64,000 nt of DNA from Streptomyces sp. SS1-1 (GCF_008973465.1 NZ_WBXN01000004.1:5930501-5994500); one strand, 5' to 3'; shown: positions 48,654 through 57,517, numbered from the stretch's first letter. Notes: generated from the sequence alone by a model not told the origin. A program made the numbers and translations.

Positions 48654-49997
48654 TCAGATGTTCCGGAAGCGGTTGATGGAGTCGAGGTGCTTGGCGCGCA
48701 GCTCCTGGTCGCGCACGCCCAGGCCCTCCTCGGGGGCGAGGCACAGCACGCCGACCTTGCCCTGGTGCAGGTTGCGGTGCACGTCGTAAGCGGCCTGGCC
48801 GGTGTCCTCCAGGGAGTACACCTTCGACAGGGTCGGGTGGATCTTGCCCTTCGCGATGAGCCGGTTGGCCTCCCAGGCCTCGCGGTAGTTGGCGAAGTGC
48901 GAGCCGATGATGCGCTTCAGCGACATCCACAGGTAGCGGTTGTCGTACTGGTGCATATAGCCCGAGGTGGAGGCGCAGGTGGTGATGGTGCCGCCCTTGC
49001 GGGTGACGAAGACCGAGGCGCCGAAGGTCTCACGGCCGGGGTGCTCGAAGACGATGTCGATGTCCTCGCCGCCGGTGAGCTCGCGGATGCGCTTGCCGAA
49101 GCGCTTCCACTCCTTGGGGTCCTGGGTGTTCTCGTCCTTCCAGAACTTGTAGCCCTCGGCGTTGCGGTCGATGATCGCCTCGGCGCCCATCGAGCGGCAG
49201 ATCTCCGCCTTCTGCGGCGAGGAGACGACACAGATCGGGTTGGCGCCGCCGGCGAGGGCGAACTGCGTGGCGTACGAGCCGAGTCCGCCGCTCGCGCCCC
49301 AGATCAGGACGTTGTCGCCCTGCTTCATGCCGGCGCCGTTGCGGGAGACCAGCTGGCGGTAGGCGGTGGAGTTCACCAGGCCCGGGGCGGCGGCCTCCTC
49401 CCAGCTGAGGTGGTCCGGCTTGGGCATGAGCTGGTTGGACTTGACGAGGGCGATCTCGGCGAGGCCGCCGAAGTTCGTCTCGAAGCCCCAGATGCGCTGC
49501 TCGGGGTCGAGCATCGTGTCGTTGTGCCCGTCGGACGACTCCAGCTCGACGGAGAGGCAGTGCGCGACGACCTCGTCGCCGGGCTTCCAGGAGTTGACGC
49601 CCGGGCCGGTGCGCAGCACGACGCCCGCGAGGTCGGAGCCGATGATGTGGTACGGCAGGTCGTGGCGCTTGGCCAGGTCGCTGGTGCGGCCGTAGCGCTC
49701 CAGGAAGCCGAAGGTGGACAGCGGCTCGAAGATCGACGTCCACACCGAGTTGTAGTTGACCGACGAGGCCATGACGGCCACCAGGGCCTCGCCCGGGCCG
49801 AGCTCGGGCAGGGGCACCTCGTCGAGGTGGAGCGACTTGCGCGGGTCCTTGTCGCGGGTCGTCAGGCCGGCGAACATCTCCGTCTCGTCCTTGTGCACGG
49901 TGATCGCGCGGTACGAGTCGGGGAGCGGGAGGGCGGCGAAGTCCTCCGACGTGGAGTCGGGCGACTGGATCGCGGCCAGGATGTCCTTCGTGGTCAC
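48654..49997 (-). CDS. ccr: Crotonyl-CoA carboxylase/reductase
   Basis: Reductive carboxylation of crotonyl-CoA with NADPH and CO2 to (2S)-ethylmalonyl-CoA, a key step of acetate assimilation and extender-unit supply for polyketides. 447 aa, GTG 49997 with GGAGG 9 nt upstream. MDR fold: NYNSVWTSIFEP, WGFETNFGGLAE, IWGASGGLGSYATQ and GSHFANYREA. These carry the Asn, Phe-Glu and His residues that line the CO2 site in characterised CCRs. First gene of the five-gene operon. Confidence 0.97.
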   Translation of the reverse strand: MTTKDILAAIQSPDSTSEDFAALPLPDSYRAITVHKDETEMFAGLTTRDKDPRKSLHLDEVPLPELGPGEALVAVMASSVNYNSVWTSIFEPLSTFGFLERYGRTSDLAKRHDLPYHIIGSDLAGVVLRTGPGVNSWKPGDEVVAHCLSVELESSDGHNDTMLDPEQRIWGFETNFGGLAEIALVKSNQLMPKPDHLSWEEAAAPGLVNSTAYRQLVSRNGAGMKQGDNVLIWGASGGLGSYATQFALAGGANPICVVSSPQKAEICRSMGAEAIIDRNAEGYKFWKDENTQDPKEWKRFGKRIRELTGGEDIDIVFEHPGRETFGASVFVTRKGGTITTCASTSGYMHQYDNRYLWMSLKRIIGSHFANYREAWEANRLIAKGKIHPTLSKVYSLEDTGQAAYDVHRNLHQGKVGVLCLAPEEGLGVRDQELRAKHLDSINRFRNI

Positions 49998-50016
49998 GGT
50001 GTTGCCTCCGGCGGTG

Positions 50017-50038
50017 AGCGCCCTGAGGGAGGGGCGCT
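50017..50038. promoter_or_regulatory. Stem-loop in the ccr leader
   Basis: AGCGCCC (50017-50023) / GGGCGCT (50032-50038) with an 8-nt loop, ending about 20 nt before the ccr GTG. Next to it GCTGAGGGTT occurs twice (50036-50045 and 50057-50066), spaced 21 nt, about two helical turns. It could affect translation or be an activator site. Confidence 0.4.
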
Positions 50039-50371
50039 GAGGGTTACGTCGGTGCTGCTGAGGGTTTTTTTCGGGGGTGCCGTCGGTTCGGCCGGTGGTG
50101 CTGTTCGGCAGCGCATGGTGGCGCGGGAGGTTGCCTGTGACGCAGGCGCCGGGCGCGCAGGCCCCGGGAGGGGCTTGCGGGGACAGCCGGCGTACGCATG
50201 GTCTCTGCACGCCGGCCGCCCGGACTCCTTCAACGTATGGCACGCCGTGTCATCCGGCAAGGCACTGCGTGCCAGAAGTTGCCCTCAGATGAAATCTTTA
50301 CGTAACAAATGAGCGATGATCGATCGAACGGGGTCGGCAAGCCCTTCGAAAAGGGCCCCTGACATGCCAAA
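50039..50371. other. Upstream region of ccr, no gene seen
   Basis: About 330 bp without a convincing ORF. It holds a T-run (50065-50071), an AT-rich stretch 50287-50325 with the palindrome TTACGTAA (50298-50305) and GATGATCGATCGAAC, and a hairpin GCCCTT-CGAA-AAGGGC (50341-50356). The AT-rich part is the most likely location of the ccr promoter and its regulator site. Confidence 0.45.
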
Positions 50372-50395
50372 ACGGCCACCCGGGCGGGTGGCCGT
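50372..50395. terminator. Terminator downstream of the TetR gene
   Basis: ACGGCCACCCG (50372-50382) and CGGGTGGCCGT (50385-50395) form an 11-bp perfect stem with a 2-nt nominal loop. It lies 43 nt after the tetR stop codon (minus strand), followed on that strand by TTTTGGCATG. Confidence 0.75.
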
Positions 50396-50438
50396 CGTCA
50401 CAGCGGGGGAGTGGCCGAACCCACTCCCGTCAGGTGCC

Positions 50439-51248
50439 TCAGCGCTCCTTGAGGGCCTGTTCGATGGTGCGCATGACCTCGTCCAGCGGCGCGTCGGTCC
50501 GCGCCACCGTCACCAGGACCTCGCCCTCGGTGGCCACCGAGGCGGTCGTGGTGCGCGGGGTGGTGTCCCGGCCCGCGCCGATCCCCGTGCCGAACGTGCG
50601 GCGCACGATCGCGAAGGCGTGGTCGAGCTGCGCCTCCACGTCGCCCTGCCCGCCGGCCCGCAGCCAGCGCCGCAGCACGTGGTTGTGGGCGGTGACCACC
50701 GCCGACGCCGCGACCTCCGCGAGCAGCGGGTCGTCGTTGGCGTCGTCGTCGTGCGCGTGCTCGTCGAAGTGGCCGAGGAGGTAGCGGGTGAACAGGCGCT
50801 CGTAGCGGGCCACCGAGGCGATCTCCGCCTCCCGCAGGGTGGGCACCTCGCGGGTCAGCTTGTAGCGGGCGACCGAGATCTCCGGCCGGGCCGCGTACAT
50901 CCGCATGACCTCCTTGATGCCCCGGCACACCGTGTCGAGCGGGTGCTCGTGCGGCGGGGCGGCGTTCAGTACCGCCTCGGCGCGGACCAGGGTGTCGTCG
51001 TGGTCCGGGAAGATCGCCTCTTCCTTGGAGCGGAAGTGGCGGAAGAAGGTGCGGCGGGCGACCCCGGCCGCGGCCGCGATCTCGTCGACCGTGGTCGCCT
51101 CGTATCCCTTGGTCGCGAACAGCTCCATGGCCGCGGCCGCCAGTTCGCGGCGCATCTTGAGCCGTTGGGCGGCCGCGCGGCCGCCCGCGGCACTCTCCGG
51201 CGCGTCGGGCGTGGCTGGTGTACGTGAGGACCTGGCGGGCTGGGACAT
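50439..51248 (-). CDS. TetR-family transcriptional regulator
   Basis: 269 aa from ATG 51248 (an ATG at 51266 is possible; neither has a strong ribosome site). HTH: AAMELFATKGYEATTVDEIAAAAGVARRTFFRHFRSKEEAIF. The ligand domain is unusually long with an acidic insert (DEHAHDDDANDDP) and a C-terminal extension after position 225. Located between the hydroxyacyl-CoA dehydrogenase and ccr, all on the minus strand, so it may control fatty-acid or C4 metabolism genes here (inference). Confidence 0.88.
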   Translation of the reverse strand: MSQPARSSRTPATPDAPESAAGGRAAAQRLKMRRELAAAAMELFATKGYEATTVDEIAAAAGVARRTFFRHFRSKEEAIFPDHDDTLVRAEAVLNAAPPHEHPLDTVCRGIKEVMRMYAARPEISVARYKLTREVPTLREAEIASVARYERLFTRYLLGHFDEHAHDDDANDDPLLAEVAASAVVTAHNHVLRRWLRAGGQGDVEAQLDHAFAIVRRTFGTGIGAGRDTTPRTTTASVATEGEVLVTVARTDAPLDEVMRTIEQALKER

Positions 51249-51384
51249 GACCCGAACGTACTGCATGTCCGCAGCTCGATGCGCGTGTACGGGGTTTCCC
51301 CCGCTCTGGGCGGGCGGGGGTCCTCCGGCCGGATCGAGCAGTCCGCCCCAGTCGCGGTCGCCTCGGAACCAGTCGCCGATGCCG

Positions 51385-53190
51385 TCAGCGGCGGGCATAT
51401 TCGCGGAAGCCGCGGCCGGTCTTGCGGCCGAGGCAGCCCGCGGCCACCAGGTGCTCCAGCAGGGGCGCCGGAGCGAGGCCCGGGTCGCGGAACTCGCGGT
51501 GCAGGACCTTCTCGATGGCCAGCGAGACGTCCAGCCCGACGACGTCCAGCAGCTCGAACGGGCCCATCGGGTAGCCGCCGCCCAGCTTCATCGCGGCGTC
51601 GATGTCGTCCAGGGACGCGTAGTGCTCCTGCACCATCTTGATCGCGTTGTTGAGGTACGGGAACAGCAGGGCGTTCACGATGAACCCGGCCCGGTCGCCG
51701 CAGTCCACGGCGTGCTTCCTGATCTTCGCGCAGACCTCGCGGACCGTGGCGTGCACGTCGTCGCCGGTCAGGACCGTGCGGACGACCTCGACCAGCTTCA
51801 TGGCCGGCGCGGGGTTGAAGAAGTGCATGCCGATCACGTCCTGCGGACGCGAGGTGGCCCGGGCGCAGGCGACGACGGGCAGCGAGGAGGTCGTGGTGGC
51901 GAGCACCGCGCCCGGCTTGCAGACCTTGTCCAGCGTCGCGAACAGCTGCCGCTTGACGTCCAGGTCCTCGGCGACGGCCTCCACGGCCAGGTCGACGTCG
52001 GCGAACGCGTCGTAGCTGCCGGCCGCGGTGATCCGGTCCAGGGTCCCCGCGGCCGCCTCGGCGGTCAGCCGGCCCTTGTCCACGGACCGCGACAGCGACT
52101 TGCCGATACGGGCCTTCGCGGCCTGCGCCTTCTCCTCGCTGCGGGCGGCGAGGACGACGTCGTACCCGGCCTTGGCGAAGACCTCGGCGATGCCGGACGC
52201 CATGGTGCCGGAGCCGGCCACGCCGACGGAACGGACCGTCCGGCCCGGCGTCAGGGAGGCGCCGTCCAGCGGCGTCAGCGCGTCCCGCACGACGGTGGCG
52301 CTGCCGGGGGCCTCGTACGTGTAGAAGCCGCGGCCCGACTTACGGCCCGTCAGGCCCGCCTCGCTGAGCTGCTTGAGGATCGGGGCGGGGGCGTGCAGCC
52401 GGTCGCGGGACTCGGCGTACATGGCGTCCAGGACCGTGCGGGCGGTGTCGATGCCGATGAGGTCGAGCAGGGCGAGCGGCCCCATGGGCAGCCCGCAGCC
52501 CAGCCGCATCGCGGCGTCGATGTCCTCGCGGGAGGCGTACTTCGCCTCGTACATCGCGGCGGCCTGGTTGAGGTAGCCGAACAGCAGGCCGTCGGCGACG
52601 AATCCGGGCCGGTCGCCGACGGCGACGGGCTCCTTGCCGAGGTCCAGGGCGAGGTTGGTGACCGCGGAGACGGCGGTCGGCGCGGTCAGCACCGAGGAGA
52701 CCACCTCGACGAGCTTCATGGCCGGCGCCGGGTTGAAGAAGTGCAGGCCGAGGACGCGCTCGGGGCGGGCCGAGTCGGCCGCGAGCCGGGTCACCGACAG
52801 GGCGTTGGTGCCGGTCGCGAGGATCGTCTCCGGGCGGACGATGCCGTCCAGCTCCCGGAAGATCTGGTGCTTGATCTCGTACGACTCCGGGGCGACCTCG
52901 ATGACCAGGTCCGCGTCGGCCGCGGCCCGCAGGTCGGTGGAGGTGCGGACGCGGGCGAGGGCGGCCGCGCGCTCCTGCTCGGTCAGCCGGCCCCGCTCCA
53001 CGGCACGGGCGGTGGAGGACTCCAGGGCGGTGACGGCCTGGGCGGCCGCGGCCTCGCTGATGTCGATGCCGACGACCTGGCGGCCCGCCTTGGCGAGGAC
53101 TTCGGTGATGCCGGTGCCCATCGTGCCGAGGCCGACCACGGCGACGGTCTTGAGGGGGGACAGGGAGGTGTCGGACAGGGGAGTGGCCAT
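51385..53190 (-). CDS. Double-module 3-hydroxyacyl-CoA dehydrogenase
   Basis: NAD(P)-dependent oxidation of 3-hydroxyacyl-CoA or reduction of acetoacetyl-CoA. 601 aa from ATG 53190 (TGGAGT upstream); the frame is open further 5' but without support. Two complete tandem copies of a 3HCDH enzyme (about 285-300 aa each): module 1 has GLGTMGTGITEVLAKAGRQVVGID, LHFFNPAPAMKLVEVV and GDRPGFVADGLLF; module 2 has GSGTMASGIAEVFAKAGYDV, MHFFNPAPAMKLVEVV and GDRAGFIVNALLF. Such fusions occur in actinobacteria (PaaH/FadB2-like). It may supply crotonyl-CoA precursors to Ccr. Confidence 0.93.
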   Translation of the reverse strand: MATPLSDTSLSPLKTVAVVGLGTMGTGITEVLAKAGRQVVGIDISEAAAAQAVTALESSTARAVERGRLTEQERAAALARVRTSTDLRAAADADLVIEVAPESYEIKHQIFRELDGIVRPETILATGTNALSVTRLAADSARPERVLGLHFFNPAPAMKLVEVVSSVLTAPTAVSAVTNLALDLGKEPVAVGDRPGFVADGLLFGYLNQAAAMYEAKYASREDIDAAMRLGCGLPMGPLALLDLIGIDTARTVLDAMYAESRDRLHAPAPILKQLSEAGLTGRKSGRGFYTYEAPGSATVVRDALTPLDGASLTPGRTVRSVGVAGSGTMASGIAEVFAKAGYDVVLAARSEEKAQAAKARIGKSLSRSVDKGRLTAEAAAGTLDRITAAGSYDAFADVDLAVEAVAEDLDVKRQLFATLDKVCKPGAVLATTTSSLPVVACARATSRPQDVIGMHFFNPAPAMKLVEVVRTVLTGDDVHATVREVCAKIRKHAVDCGDRAGFIVNALLFPYLNNAIKMVQEHYASLDDIDAAMKLGGGYPMGPFELLDVVGLDVSLAIEKVLHREFRDPGLAPAPLLEHLVAAGCLGRKTGRGFREYARR

Positions 53191-53544
53191 CGCGGGACTC
53201 CAGGAATGAGGGTGACGACTGGGAGACGCGTCCGGACGCACCGGATGCGGAAGGAGTGCGGGTGTTGCCGGGCTGCGAGCGCACACGCCCGGGGCCGTCG
53301 CTGCGGACGTGCACACGTCCGAGGAGCGGTGATGACCGACCGGCCCTGTCCCGTGGCCGAGTCGTACTGAGGTACCTGGGTACCGAACCGACTGCTCTCG
53401 CGAGGGCTGCGTCACCAGGCCGCCGCGAGGGGGTGCGAGTGGGTAACTCGCTCGTCTGAGATTAACCCGCGGGTAACGAGCGCGCCACCCCCCGGGTTTG
53501 TGATGTAGGTCCCGCGCCCCCGCCCGCGCCCCTAACCTCTTCCC
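53191..53544. other. Divergent intergenic region with palindromes
   Basis: 354 bp without a convincing gene. Candidate sites: GGACGTG-CA-CACGTCC (about 53304-53319), GGTACC twice (53372-53385 area), CGAGT-gggta-ACTCG (53436-53450) and TTAACCCGCGGGTAA (53462-53476, core ACCCGCGGGT perfectly palindromic). The last resembles TTAC/GTAA operators of TetR-type lipid regulators. It lies between the dehydrogenase (minus) and the HEAT-repeat gene (plus). Confidence 0.4.
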
Positions 53545-54120
53545 ATGAGCGAAGAGTTGCGATCACTCACGGAGCGCTTACGGCAGGAGTCCGGAGCGAC
53601 ACCCGCGTACGACCGCCTCGTGGCCACCGGCGACCTCGACGAACTGGCGGAGGTGCTGACCGCGCCCGGGCAGCCGCTGTGGGCACGGGAGTTGGCCGCG
53701 TTCCGGCTCGGACTCGCCGGGGACCGGCGGGCGTTCGAATCCCTCGTGCTGCTGCTGAACCACCGGGACCCGCAGCGCTGCGCCTCCGCCGCGCACGCCC
53801 TCGCCCGGCTCGGCGACCCCCGTACCGCCCGCGCCGCGGCCGCCCTCGCCACCAACGAGCTGCGGGTCGCCTACGCGCTGCACCCGGTCCGGCTGCTGGT
53901 CGAGCTGCGCGCCCCCGAGGCGGTGCCCGCCCTCATCACCACGCTGGAGCGGCGGCTGCGCCCGCACGACCCGTACCGCCGGGTGGCCCTCGCCTGCGTC
54001 GACGGGCTGGGCGCGCTCGGCGACGACCGGGCCCGGCGTGTCCTGAACGAGGCGCTGGCCCACCCGGCCCTGGCGGAGGCGGCGGTGCGGGCCCTGGGCC
54101 GCATCCCGCGCCGGCGGTGA
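53545..54120 (+). CDS. HEAT-repeat (PBS lyase-like) protein
   Basis: 191 aa from ATG 53545. Built of short helical repeats: WARELAAFRLGLAGDRRAFESLVLLLNHRDPQRCASAAHALARLGDPRTARAAAALATNE, then further copies ending ALAEAAVRALGRIPRRR. HEAT/E-Z-type repeats serve as protein-binding scaffolds. It lacks chromophore-lyase context. Function unknown; cytoplasmic. Confidence 0.82.
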   Translation: MSEELRSLTERLRQESGATPAYDRLVATGDLDELAEVLTAPGQPLWARELAAFRLGLAGDRRAFESLVLLLNHRDPQRCASAAHALARLGDPRTARAAAALATNELRVAYALHPVRLLVELRAPEAVPALITTLERRLRPHDPYRRVALACVDGLGALGDDRARRVLNEALAHPALAEAAVRALGRIPRRR

Positions 54121-54135
54121 CCGTGCGGCCGGCCG

Positions 54136-54672
54136 TCAGCCGGGCGTGAGCGCGCGGGCGTACCGCACCTCGGGCATCATCACCCCGCCCACCTCGAAGG
54201 GCTCCTCGGCACCGTCCGGCGCGAACCCCGCCCGCGCGTAGAAGCGCCGGGCCCGGGCGTTGTCCCTCAGCACCCACAGCAGCATGCGCCGGTGCCCGTC
54301 GAGCGCGCACCGGCGTACCGACTCCGCGAGGAGGGCGCGGCCCGCCCCGGTGCCGATCCGGGCCGGGTCCACGTACAGCGCGTACAGCTCGGCGGCCTCG
54401 GGGCGGGTGCCGTCGTGGTCGCGGTAGGGGCCGTGGCAGCCCCAGCCGACGACCCGGCCGTCCTCCTCCGCCACCAGGTTCACCACCGCCTCGCCTGCGC
54501 CCGCTAGATGGGCGCGGCGCCGCTCGGCCTCCCGGGCCACGTCCATGGCGTCCAGGTAGGTCTGCGGCACCATCCCCGGGTAGGCGGCGCGCCAGCCGCC
54601 CACCCGGATCTCGGCGACCCGGTCGCAGTCGTCCGGGGCCATGGGCCGGATGGTCAAGCGGTGATCGTCCAT
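54136..54672 (-). CDS. GNAT-family N-acetyltransferase
   Basis: 178 aa from ATG 54672. RimI-like fold: LTIRPMAPDDCDRVAEIRVGGWRAAYPGMVP at the N-terminus; acetyl-CoA loop ELYALYVDPARIGTGAGRALLAESVRR (the (Q/R)xxGxG/A motif here is R-I-G-T-G-A-G); C-terminal LWVLRDNARARRFYARAGF. Substrate unknown. Convergent with the HEAT-repeat gene, 15 nt apart. Confidence 0.9.
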   Translation of the reverse strand: MDDHRLTIRPMAPDDCDRVAEIRVGGWRAAYPGMVPQTYLDAMDVAREAERRRAHLAGAGEAVVNLVAEEDGRVVGWGCHGPYRDHDGTRPEAAELYALYVDPARIGTGAGRALLAESVRRCALDGHRRMLLWVLRDNARARRFYARAGFAPDGAEEPFEVGGVMMPEVRYARALTPG

Positions 54673-54734
54673 GCCCGGCACTCTAGGCACCGGCCGGCCC
54701 GCCCGGCCTCCCATTAATCCGGGGGCCCCAGGGG

Positions 54735-56306
54735 TCAGGGGCGGAAGCCGACCAGGTCGTGCAGTTCGGTGCCGCGGGCCGTCGACTTCGTCGTCTTGGC
54801 GGTCGCCGGCTTCGGGGCGGGGGACGCCGCGCACGTCGCGGCGACGTCACCGGAGCCGCGCGGCAGGGTGCCGTCGGCCAGGTAGGCGGCCAGGTGCCGG
54901 TCCAGACAGCTGTTGCCGCCGAGGGTGACGGCGTGGTTGCCGCCGCCCTGCTCGACGACCAGACGGGAGCCGGTCAGCCGCCGGTGGACGGTGACGGCCC
55001 CCTGGTACGGGGTGGCCGCGTCGCCGGTCGCCTGGAAGAGCAGCACGGGCGGCGCCTTCGCGTTGGTCACGTCCACCGGCTTCAGCGTCTTCGTCGGCCA
55101 GAACGCGCACGGCGCGTTGTACCAGGCGTTGTTCCATGTCATGAACGGTGCCTTGGCGTGCGCGGCCCAGTTGTCCGCCCGCCAGCGGTGCCAGTCGCGC
55201 GGCCAGGCGGCGTCACGGCACTGCACGGCCGCGTAGACGCTGTAGCCGTTCCCGGAGCCCTCGTCCGGCGCGCCGAACCGCCGGTACGCCTCGACGAGCG
55301 GGCCGTCGTCCCGGTCGTTCACGTACGCCGCGAACGCCTGGGCGAGCTGCGGCCAGTAGCCGTCGTAGTAGCCGCCGGGCAGGAAGGTGTCCTCCAGTTC
55401 GGACGGGCCCACTGTGCCGCCGGCCGGGGTCCGCGCCAGCGCCGTCCGCAGGGCGTACCAGCGTTGCTCGACGCGGGCCGGGTCCGTACCGAGCCGGTAC
55501 GTCCCGTCGTGCCGGGCGACCCAGGCCAGGAAGGCGCGGTGCCGGTCGTCGAAGGCGATGTCCTGGGCGAGGTTGTCGTCGTACCAGACACCGGTGGGGT
55601 CCACGACGGAGTCCAGCACCGCCCGCCGCACCCGCTGCGGGAACAGCTTGGCGTAGACCGCGCCGAGGTAGGTGCCGTACGAGTAACCGAAGTAGCTGAC
55701 GCGGGGCGCGCCCAGGGCGGCGCGGATCAGGTCCAGGTCGCGCGCGGCGCTGACCGTGTCGATGTACGGCAGCACGTCGCCGTACTTCTCACCGCACGCC
55801 AGGGCGAACTCCTTGGCGCGCAGCAGGTTGGCCCGCTCCCCCCACGGTGTGCTCGGCACGGAGTCCGGGCGCACGGGCGCGAAGTGCGTGGGGCGGCAGT
55901 CCAGCGCCGGGCGGCTCATGCCGACGCCGCGCGGGTCGAAGCCGATGACGTCGTACTGAGCCGCCACCGCCTTGGGCAGGGCCGAGGCGACGTAGCCGGC
56001 CAGCGCGAGTCCGCTGCCGCCCGGCCCGCCGGGGTTGACCAGCAGCGGGCCCTGGTACGTCTTCGCGGTGTGCGGGACGCGGGACAGCGCCAGCGTGATC
56101 GTGCGGCCCTTCGGGGCCGCGTGGTCCAGCGGCACCTTCAGCGAGGCGCACTGGAGCGTCGGGTACTTGGCGGTGCCGCACTTCTTCCAGGCGAGGGGAG
56201 CGGCCTTCGCGGCGGCGGGCGGGGCGCTCGCCTCGGCGGGGACGGCGGTGATGGTCCCGGCCACGACGAGTGCGGCGCCGCACAGTACGGTTGCGCGTTT
56301 TCCCAA
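54735..56306 (-). CDS. Secreted tripeptidyl aminopeptidase-like alpha/beta hydrolase (SlpD/Tap family)
   Basis: Extracellular or wall-bound serine exopeptidase. 523 aa from a TTG start at 56306: GGGAGGA lies 4 nt upstream and no ATG or GTG is better placed. Signal peptide KRATVLCGAALVVAGTITAVPAEA. Motifs: oxyanion loop LLVNPGGPGGSGLALAG, FDPRGVGMSRP, nucleophile GYSYGTYLGAVYA, C-terminal Asp in LFQATGDAATPYQGA and His in GGGNHAVTLGG, with a TAP-like C-terminal domain. A long hairpin (56319-56369) ends just before its ribosome site. Confidence 0.92.
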   Translation of the reverse strand: MGKRATVLCGAALVVAGTITAVPAEASAPPAAAKAAPLAWKKCGTAKYPTLQCASLKVPLDHAAPKGRTITLALSRVPHTAKTYQGPLLVNPGGPGGSGLALAGYVASALPKAVAAQYDVIGFDPRGVGMSRPALDCRPTHFAPVRPDSVPSTPWGERANLLRAKEFALACGEKYGDVLPYIDTVSAARDLDLIRAALGAPRVSYFGYSYGTYLGAVYAKLFPQRVRRAVLDSVVDPTGVWYDDNLAQDIAFDDRHRAFLAWVARHDGTYRLGTDPARVEQRWYALRTALARTPAGGTVGPSELEDTFLPGGYYDGYWPQLAQAFAAYVNDRDDGPLVEAYRRFGAPDEGSGNGYSVYAAVQCRDAAWPRDWHRWRADNWAAHAKAPFMTWNNAWYNAPCAFWPTKTLKPVDVTNAKAPPVLLFQATGDAATPYQGAVTVHRRLTGSRLVVEQGGGNHAVTLGGNSCLDRHLAAYLADGTLPRGSGDVAATCAASPAPKPATAKTTKSTARGTELHDLVGFRP

Positions 56307-56318
56307 GGGGTCCTCCCA

Positions 56319-56369
56319 GGACGGATGCGGCACGGGCCGCGCGTGCCACGGCCCGTGCCGCATCCGTCC
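56319..56369. terminator. 20-bp perfect inverted repeat directly upstream of the peptidase ribosome site
   Basis: The arms 56319-56338 and 56350-56369 are exact inverted copies (GGACGGATGCGG... / ...CCGCATCCGTCC) with an 11-nt loop. They lie 85 nt after the stop codon of the radical SAM gene and end 2 nt before the ribosome site of the peptidase gene (minus strand). This can be the terminator of the former or a 5'-UTR hairpin of the latter. Confidence 0.65.
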
Positions 56370-56453
56370 CGGAACGGGCGCCCGGAGGAACGGGTTCTGC
56401 CCGGATGTGACCCGATCGGGTCGCGAGATGCCCTCCGATGCCGCCGGAATCCT

Positions 56454-57485
56454 CTACAGCAGCGTGAGCTGGGTGGGTCCGGGCTCCGGCTCGGGAACGG
56501 GTTCGGGGATACGGCGGGGCATCCCGGGGCGGGCGGGCCCGATGCCGTACTCCTGGGCCAGCTCGTGCACCTGACGGGTGATCCGGCGCTGGTACCACTT
56601 CGGCGCGTAGGCGCCGTCCGCGTACAGCCGCTCGTAGCGGCGCACCAGATGCGGGTGCTCGCGGCCGAGCCACGCCATGAACCACTCGCGCGCCCCGGGC
56701 CGCAGATGCAGCACCAGCGGCGTGACCGAGGTGGCGCCGGACGCGGCGATCGCCCGCACGGTGGCCCGCAGCTGCGCCGGCTGGTCGCCGAGGAACGGGA
56801 TGACCGGCGCCATCAGCACCCCGCACCCCAGCCCGTGCTCGGTCAGCGTCCGTACGACGTCCAGCCGCCGCTCGGGAGCGGGCGTGCCCGGCTCCACGGT
56901 CCGCCACAGCTCGCGGTCGACGAAGCCGACGGAGACGGACACGCCCACGTCCGTGACCTCGGCGGACTGCCTCAGCAGGTCGAGGTCGCGCAGGATCAAC
57001 GTCCCCTTGGTCAGGATCGAGTAGGGGTTGGCGTGGTCGCGCAGGGCCGCCAGGATGCCCGGCATCAGGCGGTAGCGGCCCTCGGCCCGCTGGTAGCAGT
57101 CGACGTTGGTGCCCATCGCTATGTGGTCGCCCTGCCAGCGGCGGGAGGCCAGCTGCCGGCGCACCAGCTCCGGCGCGTTCACCTTCACCACGATCTGGGA
57201 GTCGAAGCCGAGTCCCGTGTCCAGGTCGAGATAGCTGTGGGTCTTGCGGGCGAAGCAGTACACGCACGCGTGCGAGCAGCCCCGGTACGGGTTCACCGTC
57301 CACTCGAAGGGCATGCGCGAGGCGCCCGGCACCCGGTTCACGATCGAGCGGGCCCGGATCTCGTGGAACGTGATCCCGGCGAACTCGGGCGTGTCGAAGG
57401 TGCGGGTGACCACGGCGTCCGCGCCGAACAGACCGGTGTCGGCCCGGCTGTGGTCCGTCTCCAGGGCGAGGTTCTCCCAGCGCAT
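56454..57485 (-). CDS. Radical SAM protein of the Rv2578c family, putative SOS gene
   Basis: 343 aa from ATG 57485 with GAGGAGG 7 nt upstream. Radical SAM cluster motif NPYRGCSHACVYCFARKTH (CxxxCxxC with a His/Ala variation) and spore-photoproduct-lyase-like architecture: MGTNVDCYQRAEGRYRLMPG and SILTKGTLILRDLDLL. The mycobacterial homologue Rv2578c is described as part of the LexA regulon, and a LexA-type box lies 33 nt upstream here, so a DNA-damage role is likely. Reaction unknown. Confidence 0.9.
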   Translation of the reverse strand: MRWENLALETDHSRADTGLFGADAVVTRTFDTPEFAGITFHEIRARSIVNRVPGASRMPFEWTVNPYRGCSHACVYCFARKTHSYLDLDTGLGFDSQIVVKVNAPELVRRQLASRRWQGDHIAMGTNVDCYQRAEGRYRLMPGILAALRDHANPYSILTKGTLILRDLDLLRQSAEVTDVGVSVSVGFVDRELWRTVEPGTPAPERRLDVVRTLTEHGLGCGVLMAPVIPFLGDQPAQLRATVRAIAASGATSVTPLVLHLRPGAREWFMAWLGREHPHLVRRYERLYADGAYAPKWYQRRITRQVHELAQEYGIGPARPGMPRRIPEPVPEPEPGPTQLTLL

Positions 57486-57517
57486 GGTGCCTCCTCGGTA
57501 GCACTGCCCCCAGAATA

